A stretch of DNA of 64,000 nucleotides from Terriglobales bacterium (GCA_025934735.1 JAICWP010000020.1:1-64000); one strand, 5' to 3'; shown: positions 52,501 to 60,666, counted from the first letter of the stretch. The notes: generated from the sequence alone by a model not told the origin. Program-made: numbers and translations.

Positions 52501-52801
52501 CTGGACTTTGCCGGCTGCCGCCAAGGCTTACCGGATTAAGTACGAAGCTGGCAAGAACATTGTTGACTGGCTGGATTTCAATGCTGGAACAGGGACATTC
52601 GGTCTGGATCCGAACAAGAACTGGCCCTGGTTTGCGGCGGATGATATTTCCAGTCCGCCCGCGCACGCCGAGGGTCCCCAAACCTATCACTTCCACGGCA
52701 CGCCACGCCAAACCTATACTTTCGCAATAAAAGCTGAAGTACCCACCTCTCTGGCCGAACGGAACAAGGGTGGTGTTTCTCACAAAGAGAACACTCAGTG
52801 A
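49502..52801 (+). CDS. Large secreted RIFT-barrel (PcRGLX/YetA-like) protein, first copy
   Basis: From the ATG at 49502 the 1099-residue protein has a signal peptide (TITFFLLAVVFTCQAQ). It then starts LRIPLTIQEAVYPGAPTGGV, which resembles the first domain of the exo-rhamnogalacturonan-lyase-like (PcRGLX/YetA, polysaccharide lyase family 26) proteins. An alpha/alpha-barrel-like region follows (IDDEHAHWYGMTDYYFMTGD, FHFGCCSHDTEPGGFNGRVS-type segment) and a C-terminal FnIII-like part (YTLRWTLPAAAKAYRIKYEA). The copy at 52987 is a paralogue but lacks a segment of about 80 residues present here near 185-265. It may cut or remodel acidic polysaccharide, either the cell's own or plant material. No catalytic residues can be assigned by eye. 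Confidence 0.75.
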   Translation: MIRLAITTRVCTITFFLLAVVFTCQAQLRIPLTIQEAVYPGAPTGGVARVQDPVTVGLPLPDSAGIKSISQLGLSGSPVGQFRILGRWPSGNAMWVLVDTQASLAGGGKNTSISLVPGTGDFGGSNLALDNGKEIIVNTGPAQFSIRKSRFNLFDRVVVNGKPLVESGSSQGLVVMGPDTTLTVAAPQQAPDLSSASGGSLPDRSYYVRLSYATASGETEASPEQRIAVSAGNLLRVASPPPMVHATGYYVYDSKAKDEETLQTPIAIAMGASWSEPPSGRITNTRHYPDVNGVGTGCGVCDVPYSSNNDAHSTAIIEENGPARAVIKADGSHVDRSGHAYMHFTVRMHFYKGKSYAKVEVILRNADAPAGPQRDFNSAFKGFASYEARITPALTQPRAYSIGTDTDASVNGRFHGRESAYLYQAYSDNMEFGDWRASNCPGAGRGRCVEPFITRTPAGPGKFTYAQDGYQIVAGDQLLAQKDHTRYPRGWADLSEAGGAGVEVGVYQLSAYWPKSLQFVDGGSEVRVGIWPDEKLFHNGQGKPYYQPWPEYSIHDLFFDFHDQALKSPADTFLSFQHYLLARAPLDYYNRAGVLFYPLLEPGAEDHYLNSLDIHPLHDVAPKIFRYYAWPMSGSGNQHELRWSFLRNFLERGFTGRYIYAAQFYRMIAEHAFPRSDGFEWRDYPIARLDSRGFPAELPSANINLAYRNWIDDEHAHWYGMTDYYFMTGDETIKDQLLDGVKDRYLNPKSVYNTGHEWDTRDIGASLMAFARLYQTLSAMRDPDAQPLLAVADQVLNSQVFPELQVSGFGNSHQGISRTRGVHFGCCSHDTEPGGFNGRVSSSFHLNILEEGLYELAQARGPSWPKYNLAMDLTYAMARWSLSESYGSAGAVPSEANSGWRYMLFIDQPNEGPKSWWYRPKVIATNWFHFFVLAAYSGDTSWRRDFDWYLQRTASNGDMVEFGSHMMQASMEQILHPPAVKLVSVPVTATPTGDGTYTLRWTLPAAAKAYRIKYEAGKNIVDWLDFNAGTGTFGLDPNKNWPWFAADDISSPPAHAEGPQTYHFHGTPRQTYTFAIKAEVPTSLAERNKGGVSHKENTQ

Positions 52802-52986
52802 GCACACCCTCGGAGCGGCCCCCCAGCGCTCTCATGCAGCTTTGGTAGGAAGTTACCAACGTACAAGCCGTATCACTGTACGACAAGGGCGTCCATTGTA
52901 ACTTGCCGCATGGCGATGCCTGTCGGTAACCTTCGGTAGTTACTCAAGGCAAAACTACGGTCACAAATCTTAAACAAGGTGGTCGC

Positions 52987-55900
52987 ATGAGATCCCCTAT
53001 TGTGCTGAAGAGCGTGCGCCTTGAAGTTGGCAAAGTACTTACTTTTATTATCTTAATCGCGTTTTTTGCTCTTCCCGCGTATTCCCAGTTAGCCGTGCCT
53101 CTTACCATTCAGGAAGCGCTTTACCCCGGCGCGCCTACCACCGGTATTGCTCGCAGCCAGGATCCGGTCACCGTGGGTGTGCCTATTGCTGACTCCAGCA
53201 ATATCACCAGCACCTCCCAGTTCGGCCTGTCGGGAGCTACGGTGGGACAGTTCCGTGTTCTCGGACGTTGGCCCTCCGGCAACATCATGTGGGTGCAGGT
53301 GGATACTCAGGCCGATGTGCCGGCTGGCGGGAAGAATACTTCGATTTTCCTAACTACCGGTGCGGGTAACTTCGGCGGCTCAAATCTGGCCGTTGATAAT
53401 GGCGGCACCATTAGCGTCAATACCGGCCCTGCTCAGTTCACCATCAGAAAAGCCAATTTCAACCTGTTCGATTCGGTGATGGTGAACGGCAAACAACTGG
53501 TTGCTCCTGGCACGAGCGCCGGCCTGGTCATGATGGGTCCGGCTCCTGGCGCAACATCATGCGGTGTTTGCAACGTTCCGTACGCCTCCGTCAATGATCC
53601 CGCTTCCACAGCCGTGATCGAAGAAAATGGTCCGGCACGCGCATCTCTTAGGGTGAGCGGCTCGCACGTGGATTCCGCCGGCCATGCCTACATGCACTAC
53701 ACCGTGCGCATGCAGTTTTACAAGGGTAAGGCCTACGCCAAGGTGCAGGTCATCCTGCGCAACGCCGACGAAACCACCAATACCGCCGGTGACTTTAATT
53801 CGGCATTCAAGGGATTCGCTTCCTATGAAGCACGAATTACCCCCGCGCTGGGTTCGGGACGCCGTTTCAATATCGGCTCCGATACGCCAACATCGGTTTC
53901 CGGTTCCTTCAGCGGTACGGAAAACGCTTATCTGTACCAGGCCTATTCCAAAGACATGGAGTGGCCGGATTGGAACATCACCAACTGTTCCCCCACGCTG
54001 ACCGGACGGTGCACTGTCTCCTATATCGCCCGCACCTCCACATCAGGCTCAAACGGCTCGTTCACCTATGCCTATGCCCAGGATGGATACCAGATTGTCC
54101 ACGGTAGCTCCGTCCTTCTGCAGGCGAATCACACCAAGTACCCGCAGGGATGGGCTGATTTGAGCGATTCCACCGGGGCCGGCATTGAAGTGGGCGTTTA
54201 CCAACTGGCGGGCTACTGGCCGAAATCGCTGCAGTTTGTGAACGGCGGTTCCGAAGTCCGCATCGGGATCTGGCCAGACCAAAGCCTGTTTCAGACCGGT
54301 GGCGGGCAACCCTATTACCAGGCTTGGCCGCAATATTCCATCCACGATTTGTTCGTGGATTTTCATAATGCCGCCTTACCTTCTCCCGCCAATACTTTTC
54401 TTTCCTACCAGCATTACTTGTTGGCGCGGGCTCCCATCAACCAGTACAACCAGGCGGGCGTGTTTCCGTTTTCGCTGCTTGATCCCGCGGCGGAAGACAA
54501 TTACCTCAAAAATCTCAGAATCGTACGTAGCGTGCCCGACCTCTCCCCCAGAGTGTTTCGCTATTTTGCCTGGCCCATGTCCGGCGCCGGCAATCAGCAC
54601 GAGCTTCGCTGGTCCTATTTGCGCAATTTCCTGGAACGGGGGCTCACCGGTCGCTATCTCTACGCTTCCCAGTTTTACCGCATGATCGAGGAGCACGCGT
54701 TTCCTCGTTCCGATGGATTCAGTTGGCGTAATCATCCGATAAGTCAGTTGGACCCCTCTGGTTTCCCGACTATTGCTTCCGCCAACAACTACCTGTCCTT
54801 TAAAAACCGGATTGATGACGAGCATGCCCACTGGTATGGCATGACCGATTACTACTTCATGACCGGCGATGAGACCGTGAAGGACCAGTTGCTGGATGGA
54901 GTAAAAGACCGCTACCTGAACGCGCAGGTCAAATACAACACCGGCTTTGAATGGGATACGCGCGACCTCGGCGCTTCTCTGATGTCCTTTGCACGCTTGT
55001 ATCGCTCCTTTAAAGCCATGGGCGATCCCGACGCCAATAATCTGCTTCCGGTTGCCGATCAGGTCCTCAACACGCAGGTGTTTGCTGACTTGCAGGTTTC
55101 CGGGTTTGGTACAACCCACCAGGGCACCAGCCGGACGCGAGGCCTTCATTTCGGCTGTTGCGCTCACGACACGGAATCGGGCGGATACTCCGGACGAGTT
55201 ACTTCTTCCTTCCACGTCGCCATTCTGGAAGAAGGTCTGTACGAGTTCGCTCAAGCCCGGGGCCCCTCCTGGTCCAATTACAACCTGGCAATGGACTTGG
55301 CCGACGGCATGGCCCGCTGGGCGCTGACTGAAAGCTACGGATCGGTTGCCGGCCAGACTCCCATGGAGAGTAACTCCGGCTGGCGGTACATGCTCTTCCT
55401 CGACCAGCCCAACAATAGTACTTACTCCTGGTGGTACAAACCGGGCGTGATCGCCACCAACTGGTTCCACTTTTTCACTCTTGCTGCGTACTCCGGCGAT
55501 ACCAGCTGGAAACAGGCTTTTGACTGGTACCTCCAGCGAACGGCTTCGAACGGCGGATTCATTGAATTTGGATCGCACGTGATGGAAGCCTCGATGGGCA
55601 TGCTCTTGACCCCGCCCGCCCGCAGCTTGGTCTCAGTTCCGGTTACTGCCACCAGCAACGGCAGCGGTTCCTACACCTTGAGCTGGAAAGTACCGAAAAA
55701 CGCGACTGGCTATCGCGTCAAGTACGAGCCCGGCAAGAATGTAGTGGACTGGCTGTACTATGACGCGGGTAGCGATACCTATGGAGTGGATCCCAACCAC
55801 AATTGGCCCTGGTTTTCTTCCATTGACGTCGCCAATCCGCCGGCTCCCGCGCCCGCTGGCAGTACGCAGACCTTCGCCGTATCGGGCGTTCCTGCCGGTT

Positions 55901-56514
55901 CGGGATTTGCCGTCAAGGCCTATGTCCCAGGGCCCGCGGCTCCGGGTTCGGCCGGGTTCCTGGTCACTTCCTCCTCCTCGGCGCAAACCGTTTCGGCCGG
56001 GCAGAACGCTTCCTACACCATCACGATTCGCCCCGCAGCTGGTTCTTTCTCCGCGCCTGTGCTGCTGGCTTGCGGCGCCGGTTTGCCCGCGGGCACCAGT
56101 TGCTCGTTTTCGCCCGCGGCGGTCACCCCTGGCAGCAACGCGGTTACCACGCTGCTGACAATTTCCACCACGACTTCGTCGGCTCGTCTGGATCCTTTGC
56201 CGCGCCAGCACAGCGCTCCTCTGTTCGCTTTGTGGTTGTCCTTCCCGGGACTTGGCTTGGTTGGCGTGGTAGGCGCGGCGGGTGCCACGGACAAACGTAG
56301 CCGGCTCTACGCCCTGACGGTGCTCATGCTGGTCCTTCTAGTTTTCCTCACTGCCTGCGGCATTGGCGCCACCAGTTCTAATAACGGAAATGGGCCTGGT
56401 TCCGGGCCCAACGTTGGCAGCGTTACCACTCCTGCGGGCACTTACAGCGTTCAGGTGACGGGCACCTCTGGCACCGCTCAACAAGCTACGAACGTCACCT
56501 TGGTTGTGCACTGA
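52987..56514 (+). CDS. Large secreted RIFT-barrel protein, second copy, with split Ig/membrane C-terminus
   Basis: The 1175-residue protein has a signal peptide (VLTFIILIAFFALPAYSQ) and the same order of domains as its neighbour, sharing SFLRNFLERG-like (YLRNFLERG), DDEHAHWYGMTDYYFMTGDE and HFGCCAHDTESGGYSGRVTS. It has an extra C-terminal part from residue 991: an Ig-like domain (SYTITIRPAAGSFSAPVLLA), a hydrophobic stretch after APLFALWLSFPG, a basic KRSR, a membrane helix ending FLTACG, a Gly/Asn linker and a last strand AGTYSVQVTGTSGTAQQATN. The paralogue lacks all of this. AAGGTGG precedes the ATG. The C-terminus probably tethers the enzyme to a membrane. Confidence 0.77.
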   Translation: MRSPIVLKSVRLEVGKVLTFIILIAFFALPAYSQLAVPLTIQEALYPGAPTTGIARSQDPVTVGVPIADSSNITSTSQFGLSGATVGQFRVLGRWPSGNIMWVQVDTQADVPAGGKNTSIFLTTGAGNFGGSNLAVDNGGTISVNTGPAQFTIRKANFNLFDSVMVNGKQLVAPGTSAGLVMMGPAPGATSCGVCNVPYASVNDPASTAVIEENGPARASLRVSGSHVDSAGHAYMHYTVRMQFYKGKAYAKVQVILRNADETTNTAGDFNSAFKGFASYEARITPALGSGRRFNIGSDTPTSVSGSFSGTENAYLYQAYSKDMEWPDWNITNCSPTLTGRCTVSYIARTSTSGSNGSFTYAYAQDGYQIVHGSSVLLQANHTKYPQGWADLSDSTGAGIEVGVYQLAGYWPKSLQFVNGGSEVRIGIWPDQSLFQTGGGQPYYQAWPQYSIHDLFVDFHNAALPSPANTFLSYQHYLLARAPINQYNQAGVFPFSLLDPAAEDNYLKNLRIVRSVPDLSPRVFRYFAWPMSGAGNQHELRWSYLRNFLERGLTGRYLYASQFYRMIEEHAFPRSDGFSWRNHPISQLDPSGFPTIASANNYLSFKNRIDDEHAHWYGMTDYYFMTGDETVKDQLLDGVKDRYLNAQVKYNTGFEWDTRDLGASLMSFARLYRSFKAMGDPDANNLLPVADQVLNTQVFADLQVSGFGTTHQGTSRTRGLHFGCCAHDTESGGYSGRVTSSFHVAILEEGLYEFAQARGPSWSNYNLAMDLADGMARWALTESYGSVAGQTPMESNSGWRYMLFLDQPNNSTYSWWYKPGVIATNWFHFFTLAAYSGDTSWKQAFDWYLQRTASNGGFIEFGSHVMEASMGMLLTPPARSLVSVPVTATSNGSGSYTLSWKVPKNATGYRVKYEPGKNVVDWLYYDAGSDTYGVDPNHNWPWFSSIDVANPPAPAPAGSTQTFAVSGVPAGSGFAVKAYVPGPAAPGSAGFLVTSSSSAQTVSAGQNASYTITIRPAAGSFSAPVLLACGAGLPAGTSCSFSPAAVTPGSNAVTTLLTISTTTSSARLDPLPRQHSAPLFALWLSFPGLGLVGVVGAAGATDKRSRLYALTVLMLVLLVFLTACGIGATSSNNGNGPGSGPNVGSVTTPAGTYSVQVTGTSGTAQQATNVTLVVH
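55957..56511 (+). other. C-terminal split Ig-like/membrane cassette (copy 1)
   Basis: This is residues 991-1175 of the second RIFT-barrel protein. The order is beta-rich Ig-like part, APLFALWLSFPG with a hydrophobic run, KRSR, a membrane helix ending in the lipobox-like LTAC (Cys 1124), a low-complexity linker, and a final strand. It matches the cassette at 58659-59210 at many positions. Confidence 0.7.
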
Positions 56515-56585
56515 GCTTCTTGGTGGCGCGTGACCGTTCATCTTTGAACAGGCAGTTGGATCGGAAACCTGACCTCGAGGAATAT

Positions 56586-59213
56586 ATGAGCAGACATTTT
56601 CTGCTGCGTACTGCAATGCTGATATTTTGCTGCTGCGCTCCGCTGGCGCTCTGGGCGCAGTGTCCGGCCAACCAGTGGTGCGACGTGTACTCTAACTCCG
56701 CTTCGGGCATTCCTCTGGGCATGTCTGATAACGGCTGGCACCGCATCTTTTTTGCCTCCGACCCCAATAACCCTGCGGTAGGAAAGTTCTACATTGAAGC
56801 CGCCGGCAACGTGACCGCGGGCACGCCCACTCCGCAATCCACCATTATCTCGCCATGGTCCAATTCGCTGTTCTCATTCAGCACCCTGAAGAATTCAAGC
56901 GGTCAGCCCACAGTGGCCACAGCGCCGCCCTGGACTGAGGTTTCCGATTGCGGCGACGTCGGCAATGGCTTCGCTCCGATGTCGCTGCAGCAGCACCTTT
57001 ATCTTAAGAACGCCATCAGTGCCAGCGACACCAGCGCCACCTTTTGCGTTGGCTATCCGCGTTATGGGTGCAGCCAGAGTTCGGTCTTCAGTCTTCAGCC
57101 CACCGGTACCATCTGGGTGGATGATGAAGCCATAGATTACAGTTCCGTCAATTGCAATGACTCTTCCGGGCATTGCAGCAGCACCGGTGCCACCCAGATC
57201 ACCTTCAACTTTTCCCTTAACAATCGCGGCCAGCGCCAACTGGCGGGCTGGACTCCACCCACCGGCCATACCGTCAATGCCTATGCCGGACTGTCCTGCC
57301 CCAAAACCGCGTATGGCCCTCGCCTGAACGGCACGTTGACTACCGATGCGCCTACCGCCCGCCATCCTGTCGGCGGCTCCACCTACGATTCCAAGCGCGG
57401 CCGCATCTGGAAAGCGTGGGGATTTCAGGAGATCTACAGTTTCCAGGACACCTGGTATCTCTGCATCTTCCAGACCGCTTACTGCAGCAATACCCAGATC
57501 GCGGACGGTTGGTTTCATGTGAACATGTCGGGCAACACCGCCGGTCCCTATCCTTCGCCCACTGGCGAGTACCCCGAAGGCTACAGCGAGAACGATCAGA
57601 TTTACATCCCTGGTCTCGACATACTTTATGAGTTCGGCGGCTTGCACTCCGGCTCGACCGACGACGCCTGGGTGTTTTGCTTTTCAACGGATGCCGTTGG
57701 TGTTGCCGCTTGCCATAGTGACCAGAACCCGAACAATGCCGCCTCCCTTGTTCTGAATCGCTGGTTGCCGGTTTGCAATAACCTCGCATGCCAGGGAACT
57801 GTGAGTTCCCCGGTTCATGGCAGGGCAGGCCGGCGCGATGGCGGTCGCTTGGTCTATGACAGCTTGCACAAGAAGGTATTAATTTTTGGTGGCCGCACCA
57901 ATACCGTGGCTCCCATTATTTACTGGACCAGCGTTGCGCAATGGGATCCCACCACGAACGATTATTGCCTCTCTGAGACCAGTCAGGCCACCTCGCAGTG
58001 GCTGGAGTTTAGCGGCAGGAATTGCCGGCTGCCGGCCATGACCGGTTCCGCTCCGCTGGCTGGTCCCTTGAGCTATTTTCCTGATTTTGCCTGGGACAGC
58101 CGTCGCAACCTCGCCATCGTCATGCAGGACGCTCTTTATACTTACGATCCCGCCCAGAACCACTGGACGCTGACCGGCATCCCCGGGGGTCCCACGCATC
58201 CCGACTGGCAGCCGTCCAAAAGCATGGCCTACGATTCCATTAATGACATCTATGTCGCTGTCACCGATACGGCCGCCACCGGCCATCAGATTTGGGAGTT
58301 GCCGGGCAGCGCTTTCTCAGCCGCCGGCAACACGGTGCCGGGTTTTCTGCTCACCACCTCGCCCGTCAGCCGAACCGTCACCCCTGGACAGTCGGCTACG
58401 TACACCATTACCGCTCGTCCCCAGAACGGGTCATTTACCAACCAGGTGACTTTTGCCTGTAGTTCAGGCCTGCCATCAGGTGCCAGTTGCTCCTTCTCGC
58501 CGGCATCCGTCACCCCGGGATCCAATCCTGTCTCTACGACGCTTACCGTCAGCTTGAACGGGAGCACGCCTAATGGCAGTTACGTTATCAATGTAAGCGG
58601 CACCGGCGGCTCCGTGCAGCATTCCACGGCCGTGGCTTTGATGGCGGGTGCTCCCAGTTTCCTGCTGGGAGCGTCGCCGGGCAGTGCCGCCGTGGCCGCA
58701 GGCCAGTCCGCCACTTACACCGTGAGCGTTACCGGCCAGAGTGGCTTCAGCAGTGCGGTCACCCTGGCATGTGCCGCCGGACTGCCCATGGGCGCCTCCT
58801 GCTCCTTCTCGCCCGCTTCGGTCACTCCTGGCACGAACGCTGTGACCTCTACTCTGACCATTACCACTAGCGCTGTCTCTGCCTCGCTGCACCGGCCGTG
58901 GCCAGCTTCTCCTGCCGCTCCTTTGTTTGCGTTCTGGCTGTCCTTGCCGGGGATGGGTTTGCTGGGAATGGTGCACGTCGCTCGCGACTCTAAACAACGG
59001 CGAATTCCCTTCTGGTTGCTAAGCGCACTGTTGCTCGCGCTTCTCGTGCTCGCCGCCTGTGGCGGTGGTCCGGCTACGGCACCCAGTAACACTCCGCCAC
59101 AACCTCCCGGCGGCAGCACCACGCCCACGAGCGCTGGCAGCTACACCATCACGGTGGTGGGCACCTCGGGTTCTACTCAGCAATCCACCACCGCAGGGTT
59201 GGTGGTGCAATAG
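56586..59213 (+). CDS. Secreted kelch-like protein with two Ig-like domains and membrane C-terminus
   Basis: From the ATG at 56586 (GAGGAA upstream) the 875-residue protein has a signal peptide (MLIFCCCAPLALWAQ). A propeller-like region follows (STYDSKRGRIWKAWGFQEIY, YDSLHKKVLIFGGRTNTVAP, FAWDSRRNLAIVMQDALYTY), related to the protein at 13733-15265. Two Ig-like domains cover about 587-691 and 692-875. The second is interrupted by APLFAFWLSLPG plus a hydrophobic run, SKQRR, a membrane helix and AACGGG before its last strand. It lies 71 bases after the RIFT-barrel gene and is probably co-transcribed. Likely a surface protein; no enzyme activity assigned. Confidence 0.75.
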   Translation: MSRHFLLRTAMLIFCCCAPLALWAQCPANQWCDVYSNSASGIPLGMSDNGWHRIFFASDPNNPAVGKFYIEAAGNVTAGTPTPQSTIISPWSNSLFSFSTLKNSSGQPTVATAPPWTEVSDCGDVGNGFAPMSLQQHLYLKNAISASDTSATFCVGYPRYGCSQSSVFSLQPTGTIWVDDEAIDYSSVNCNDSSGHCSSTGATQITFNFSLNNRGQRQLAGWTPPTGHTVNAYAGLSCPKTAYGPRLNGTLTTDAPTARHPVGGSTYDSKRGRIWKAWGFQEIYSFQDTWYLCIFQTAYCSNTQIADGWFHVNMSGNTAGPYPSPTGEYPEGYSENDQIYIPGLDILYEFGGLHSGSTDDAWVFCFSTDAVGVAACHSDQNPNNAASLVLNRWLPVCNNLACQGTVSSPVHGRAGRRDGGRLVYDSLHKKVLIFGGRTNTVAPIIYWTSVAQWDPTTNDYCLSETSQATSQWLEFSGRNCRLPAMTGSAPLAGPLSYFPDFAWDSRRNLAIVMQDALYTYDPAQNHWTLTGIPGGPTHPDWQPSKSMAYDSINDIYVAVTDTAATGHQIWELPGSAFSAAGNTVPGFLLTTSPVSRTVTPGQSATYTITARPQNGSFTNQVTFACSSGLPSGASCSFSPASVTPGSNPVSTTLTVSLNGSTPNGSYVINVSGTGGSVQHSTAVALMAGAPSFLLGASPGSAAVAAGQSATYTVSVTGQSGFSSAVTLACAAGLPMGASCSFSPASVTPGTNAVTSTLTITTSAVSASLHRPWPASPAAPLFAFWLSLPGMGLLGMVHVARDSKQRRIPFWLLSALLLALLVLAACGGGPATAPSNTPPQPPGGSTTPTSAGSYTITVVGTSGSTQQSTTAGLVVQ
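58659..59210 (+). other. C-terminal split Ig-like/membrane cassette (copy 2)
   Basis: These are the last 184 residues of the kelch/Ig protein. An intact copy of the same Ig-like repeat lies directly before it at about 58344-58658. In the intact copy the loop between TLTV and GSYVINV is nine residues; here the same loop is about 90 residues and contains the hydrophobic segments and a lipobox-like LAAC. The insertion point is thus visible from the sequence alone. Confidence 0.75.
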
Positions 59214-59335
59214 TCTGCATGGTGTGGTGTTGTGAATCCCTAGGCGCGAACCAGCCATAATCGTGCGGGGTGAATCGTCGCCTCAGGTTTTACGCAAGCG
59301 GCTGGTGTACTCGCGGGCAATGAACTGATTTCAGG

Positions 59336-60418
59336 TCAGCTCTGAGTGAAGCCGCTCTTCTTGCTTGCTCTCGGGCGGAATATGCTCCACCTTAGCTTCT
59401 TCGTTTCCCCCGTTCCGTCTGATTGCCTCCCGGGCGGCTGCAGAATACGTACTCCCAGTCGCGTCAGCCGCGGCGCCACCCGCAATCCTGCCAGCGTCAG
59501 GCGCAACTTCTTGCTGGGTAGTTTGGCGTTGGCATGGGAGAAAGCCTTTTGCGCCTCTTCGAATTCTCCCCTGAAAAGAAATTGCTTGCCCCGCTCTCTG
59601 TCGTAAAGCGCCTGGAACCAAGTCAGCTTGCGCTGTAGCAACTCCTTTTCTTCTCCGGAGAGTTGAAGCTTCGTCTGTAGCTTCTTCGCCATGGCGACGT
59701 GCCCAGCCATCCAGGTCTCGTCTTCCTCCGCTGCCAGGCTGCCGCCGTGCACCCGGTGCTTTGCCAGCACTTTCCACTGGCGCTCGATGGCTGAGCCTTG
59801 ATGCGCCAGCCGCAACCACAGCTCGTAGTCTTCCGCCACCCGCAGGCCTTCATCGAATGGCCCCGCCGCCACCACCGCCTGCTTGCGTGCCACCACGCAT
59901 GACGTGGTCAGTGCGTTGCCCACGTCCAGCATGCCCATGAACGTAACCGGGCCTCTCAGCTTCGACCTTTCCAGGAAAGTTTGCCCGGCCAGAGGCGAAT
60001 CGCCGTAAAAAAGTGTGTCGGCGCACACCACATCTAGCCCGGGTGTTTTCTCCAGGCACGCCATCTGCTCGGCTAAGTACTCCGGCAGCCAGCTGTCGTC
60101 GCTGTCCAGGAACGCGAGAAACTCTCCGCGCGCCACGCCAATACCCGTGTTCCGCGCGGCGCTCGGTCCCCGGTTCGGCTGCTTCACATAAATGATCCGG
60201 TTCATCCACGGTTGCAGGGCGCGCTCCAGGGCCTCCGTGTCCGGCGATCCGTCATTGATTATGATGACTTCATAATCGTTGAAGGTTTGCGCAAACACTG
60301 ATTCCATTGTTTCAGAAATGAAAACAGCGCTGTTGTAGGCGGGAATGATCACGCTCACCTGCGGTGTCCGGGTGTCCTGGCCGGCTCTCGACTTGTTTTC
60401 GCTGGCTTCGCTGCCCAA
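59336..60418 (-). CDS. Family 2 glycosyltransferase
   Basis: The 360-residue GT-A enzyme has VSVIIPAYNSAVFISETMES at about 21-40, YEVIIINDGSPDTEALERAL with the first Asp, and PSAARNTGIGVARGEFLAFL followed by DSDDSW, the metal-binding DxD. It transfers a sugar from a nucleotide donor. The second half is variable and charged. It is convergent with the kelch/Ig gene, with 122 bases between the stops, and divergent from the phosphatase-superfamily gene. It could add a side-chain sugar to the polysaccharide. Confidence 0.9.
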   Translation of the reverse strand: MGSEASENKSRAGQDTRTPQVSVIIPAYNSAVFISETMESVFAQTFNDYEVIIINDGSPDTEALERALQPWMNRIIYVKQPNRGPSAARNTGIGVARGEFLAFLDSDDSWLPEYLAEQMACLEKTPGLDVVCADTLFYGDSPLAGQTFLERSKLRGPVTFMGMLDVGNALTTSCVVARKQAVVAAGPFDEGLRVAEDYELWLRLAHQGSAIERQWKVLAKHRVHGGSLAAEEDETWMAGHVAMAKKLQTKLQLSGEEKELLQRKLTWFQALYDRERGKQFLFRGEFEEAQKAFSHANAKLPSKKLRLTLAGLRVAPRLTRLGVRILQPPGRQSDGTGETKKLRWSIFRPRASKKSGFTQS

Positions 60419-60552
60419 ACCGTCTCCCTCTTCCGGGTCGTGCGCGCGGCTGGCGGCATTGAGCCGCCTTGCTTGCGGGTGCCTTGCCTATCATGGAGAG
60501 CCCCGCCCGGCCCCCCTCTACTTAGCTTGCCTCGGGAAAATACCCGGGAAAA

Positions 60553-60568
60553 GTGCAAATCTTTTCAC
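60553..60568. promoter_or_regulatory. Putative enhancer (UAS) in divergent gap
   Basis: GTGCAAATCTTTTCAC is one mismatch from a perfect 7-2-7 palindrome and differs from the copy at 10820 only near its centre. It lies 83 bp upstream of the sigma-54-like element at 60651. The 326-base gap 60419-60744 holds these two sites and nothing else recognisable. Confidence 0.6.
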
Positions 60569-60650
60569 ATCCGGTCTCGTCAGGCCCGCTTTTCCACTCC
60601 AAAAACTGCTTCAAACTCACACATTGTAAAGGGGATGCCAGCCTGTCCAT

Positions 60651-60666
60651 TGGCAGCAAAATTGCC
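60651..60666 (+). promoter_or_regulatory. Best sigma-54-like -24/-12 element in the window
   Basis: TGGCAGCAAAATTGCC matches TGGCA at -24 and TTGC at -12 with exact GG-N10-GC spacing. Transcription would start near 60677, giving a leader of about 68 nt before the GTG at 60745. Confidence 0.6.

Noticed and set aside
60475-60490. GC-N10-CC on the plus strand as a leftward sigma-54 promoter for the family 2 glycosyltransferase
   Set aside because: Only the core spacing and a few flanking bases match, which is expected by chance in a gap of this size. Kept out of the feature list.
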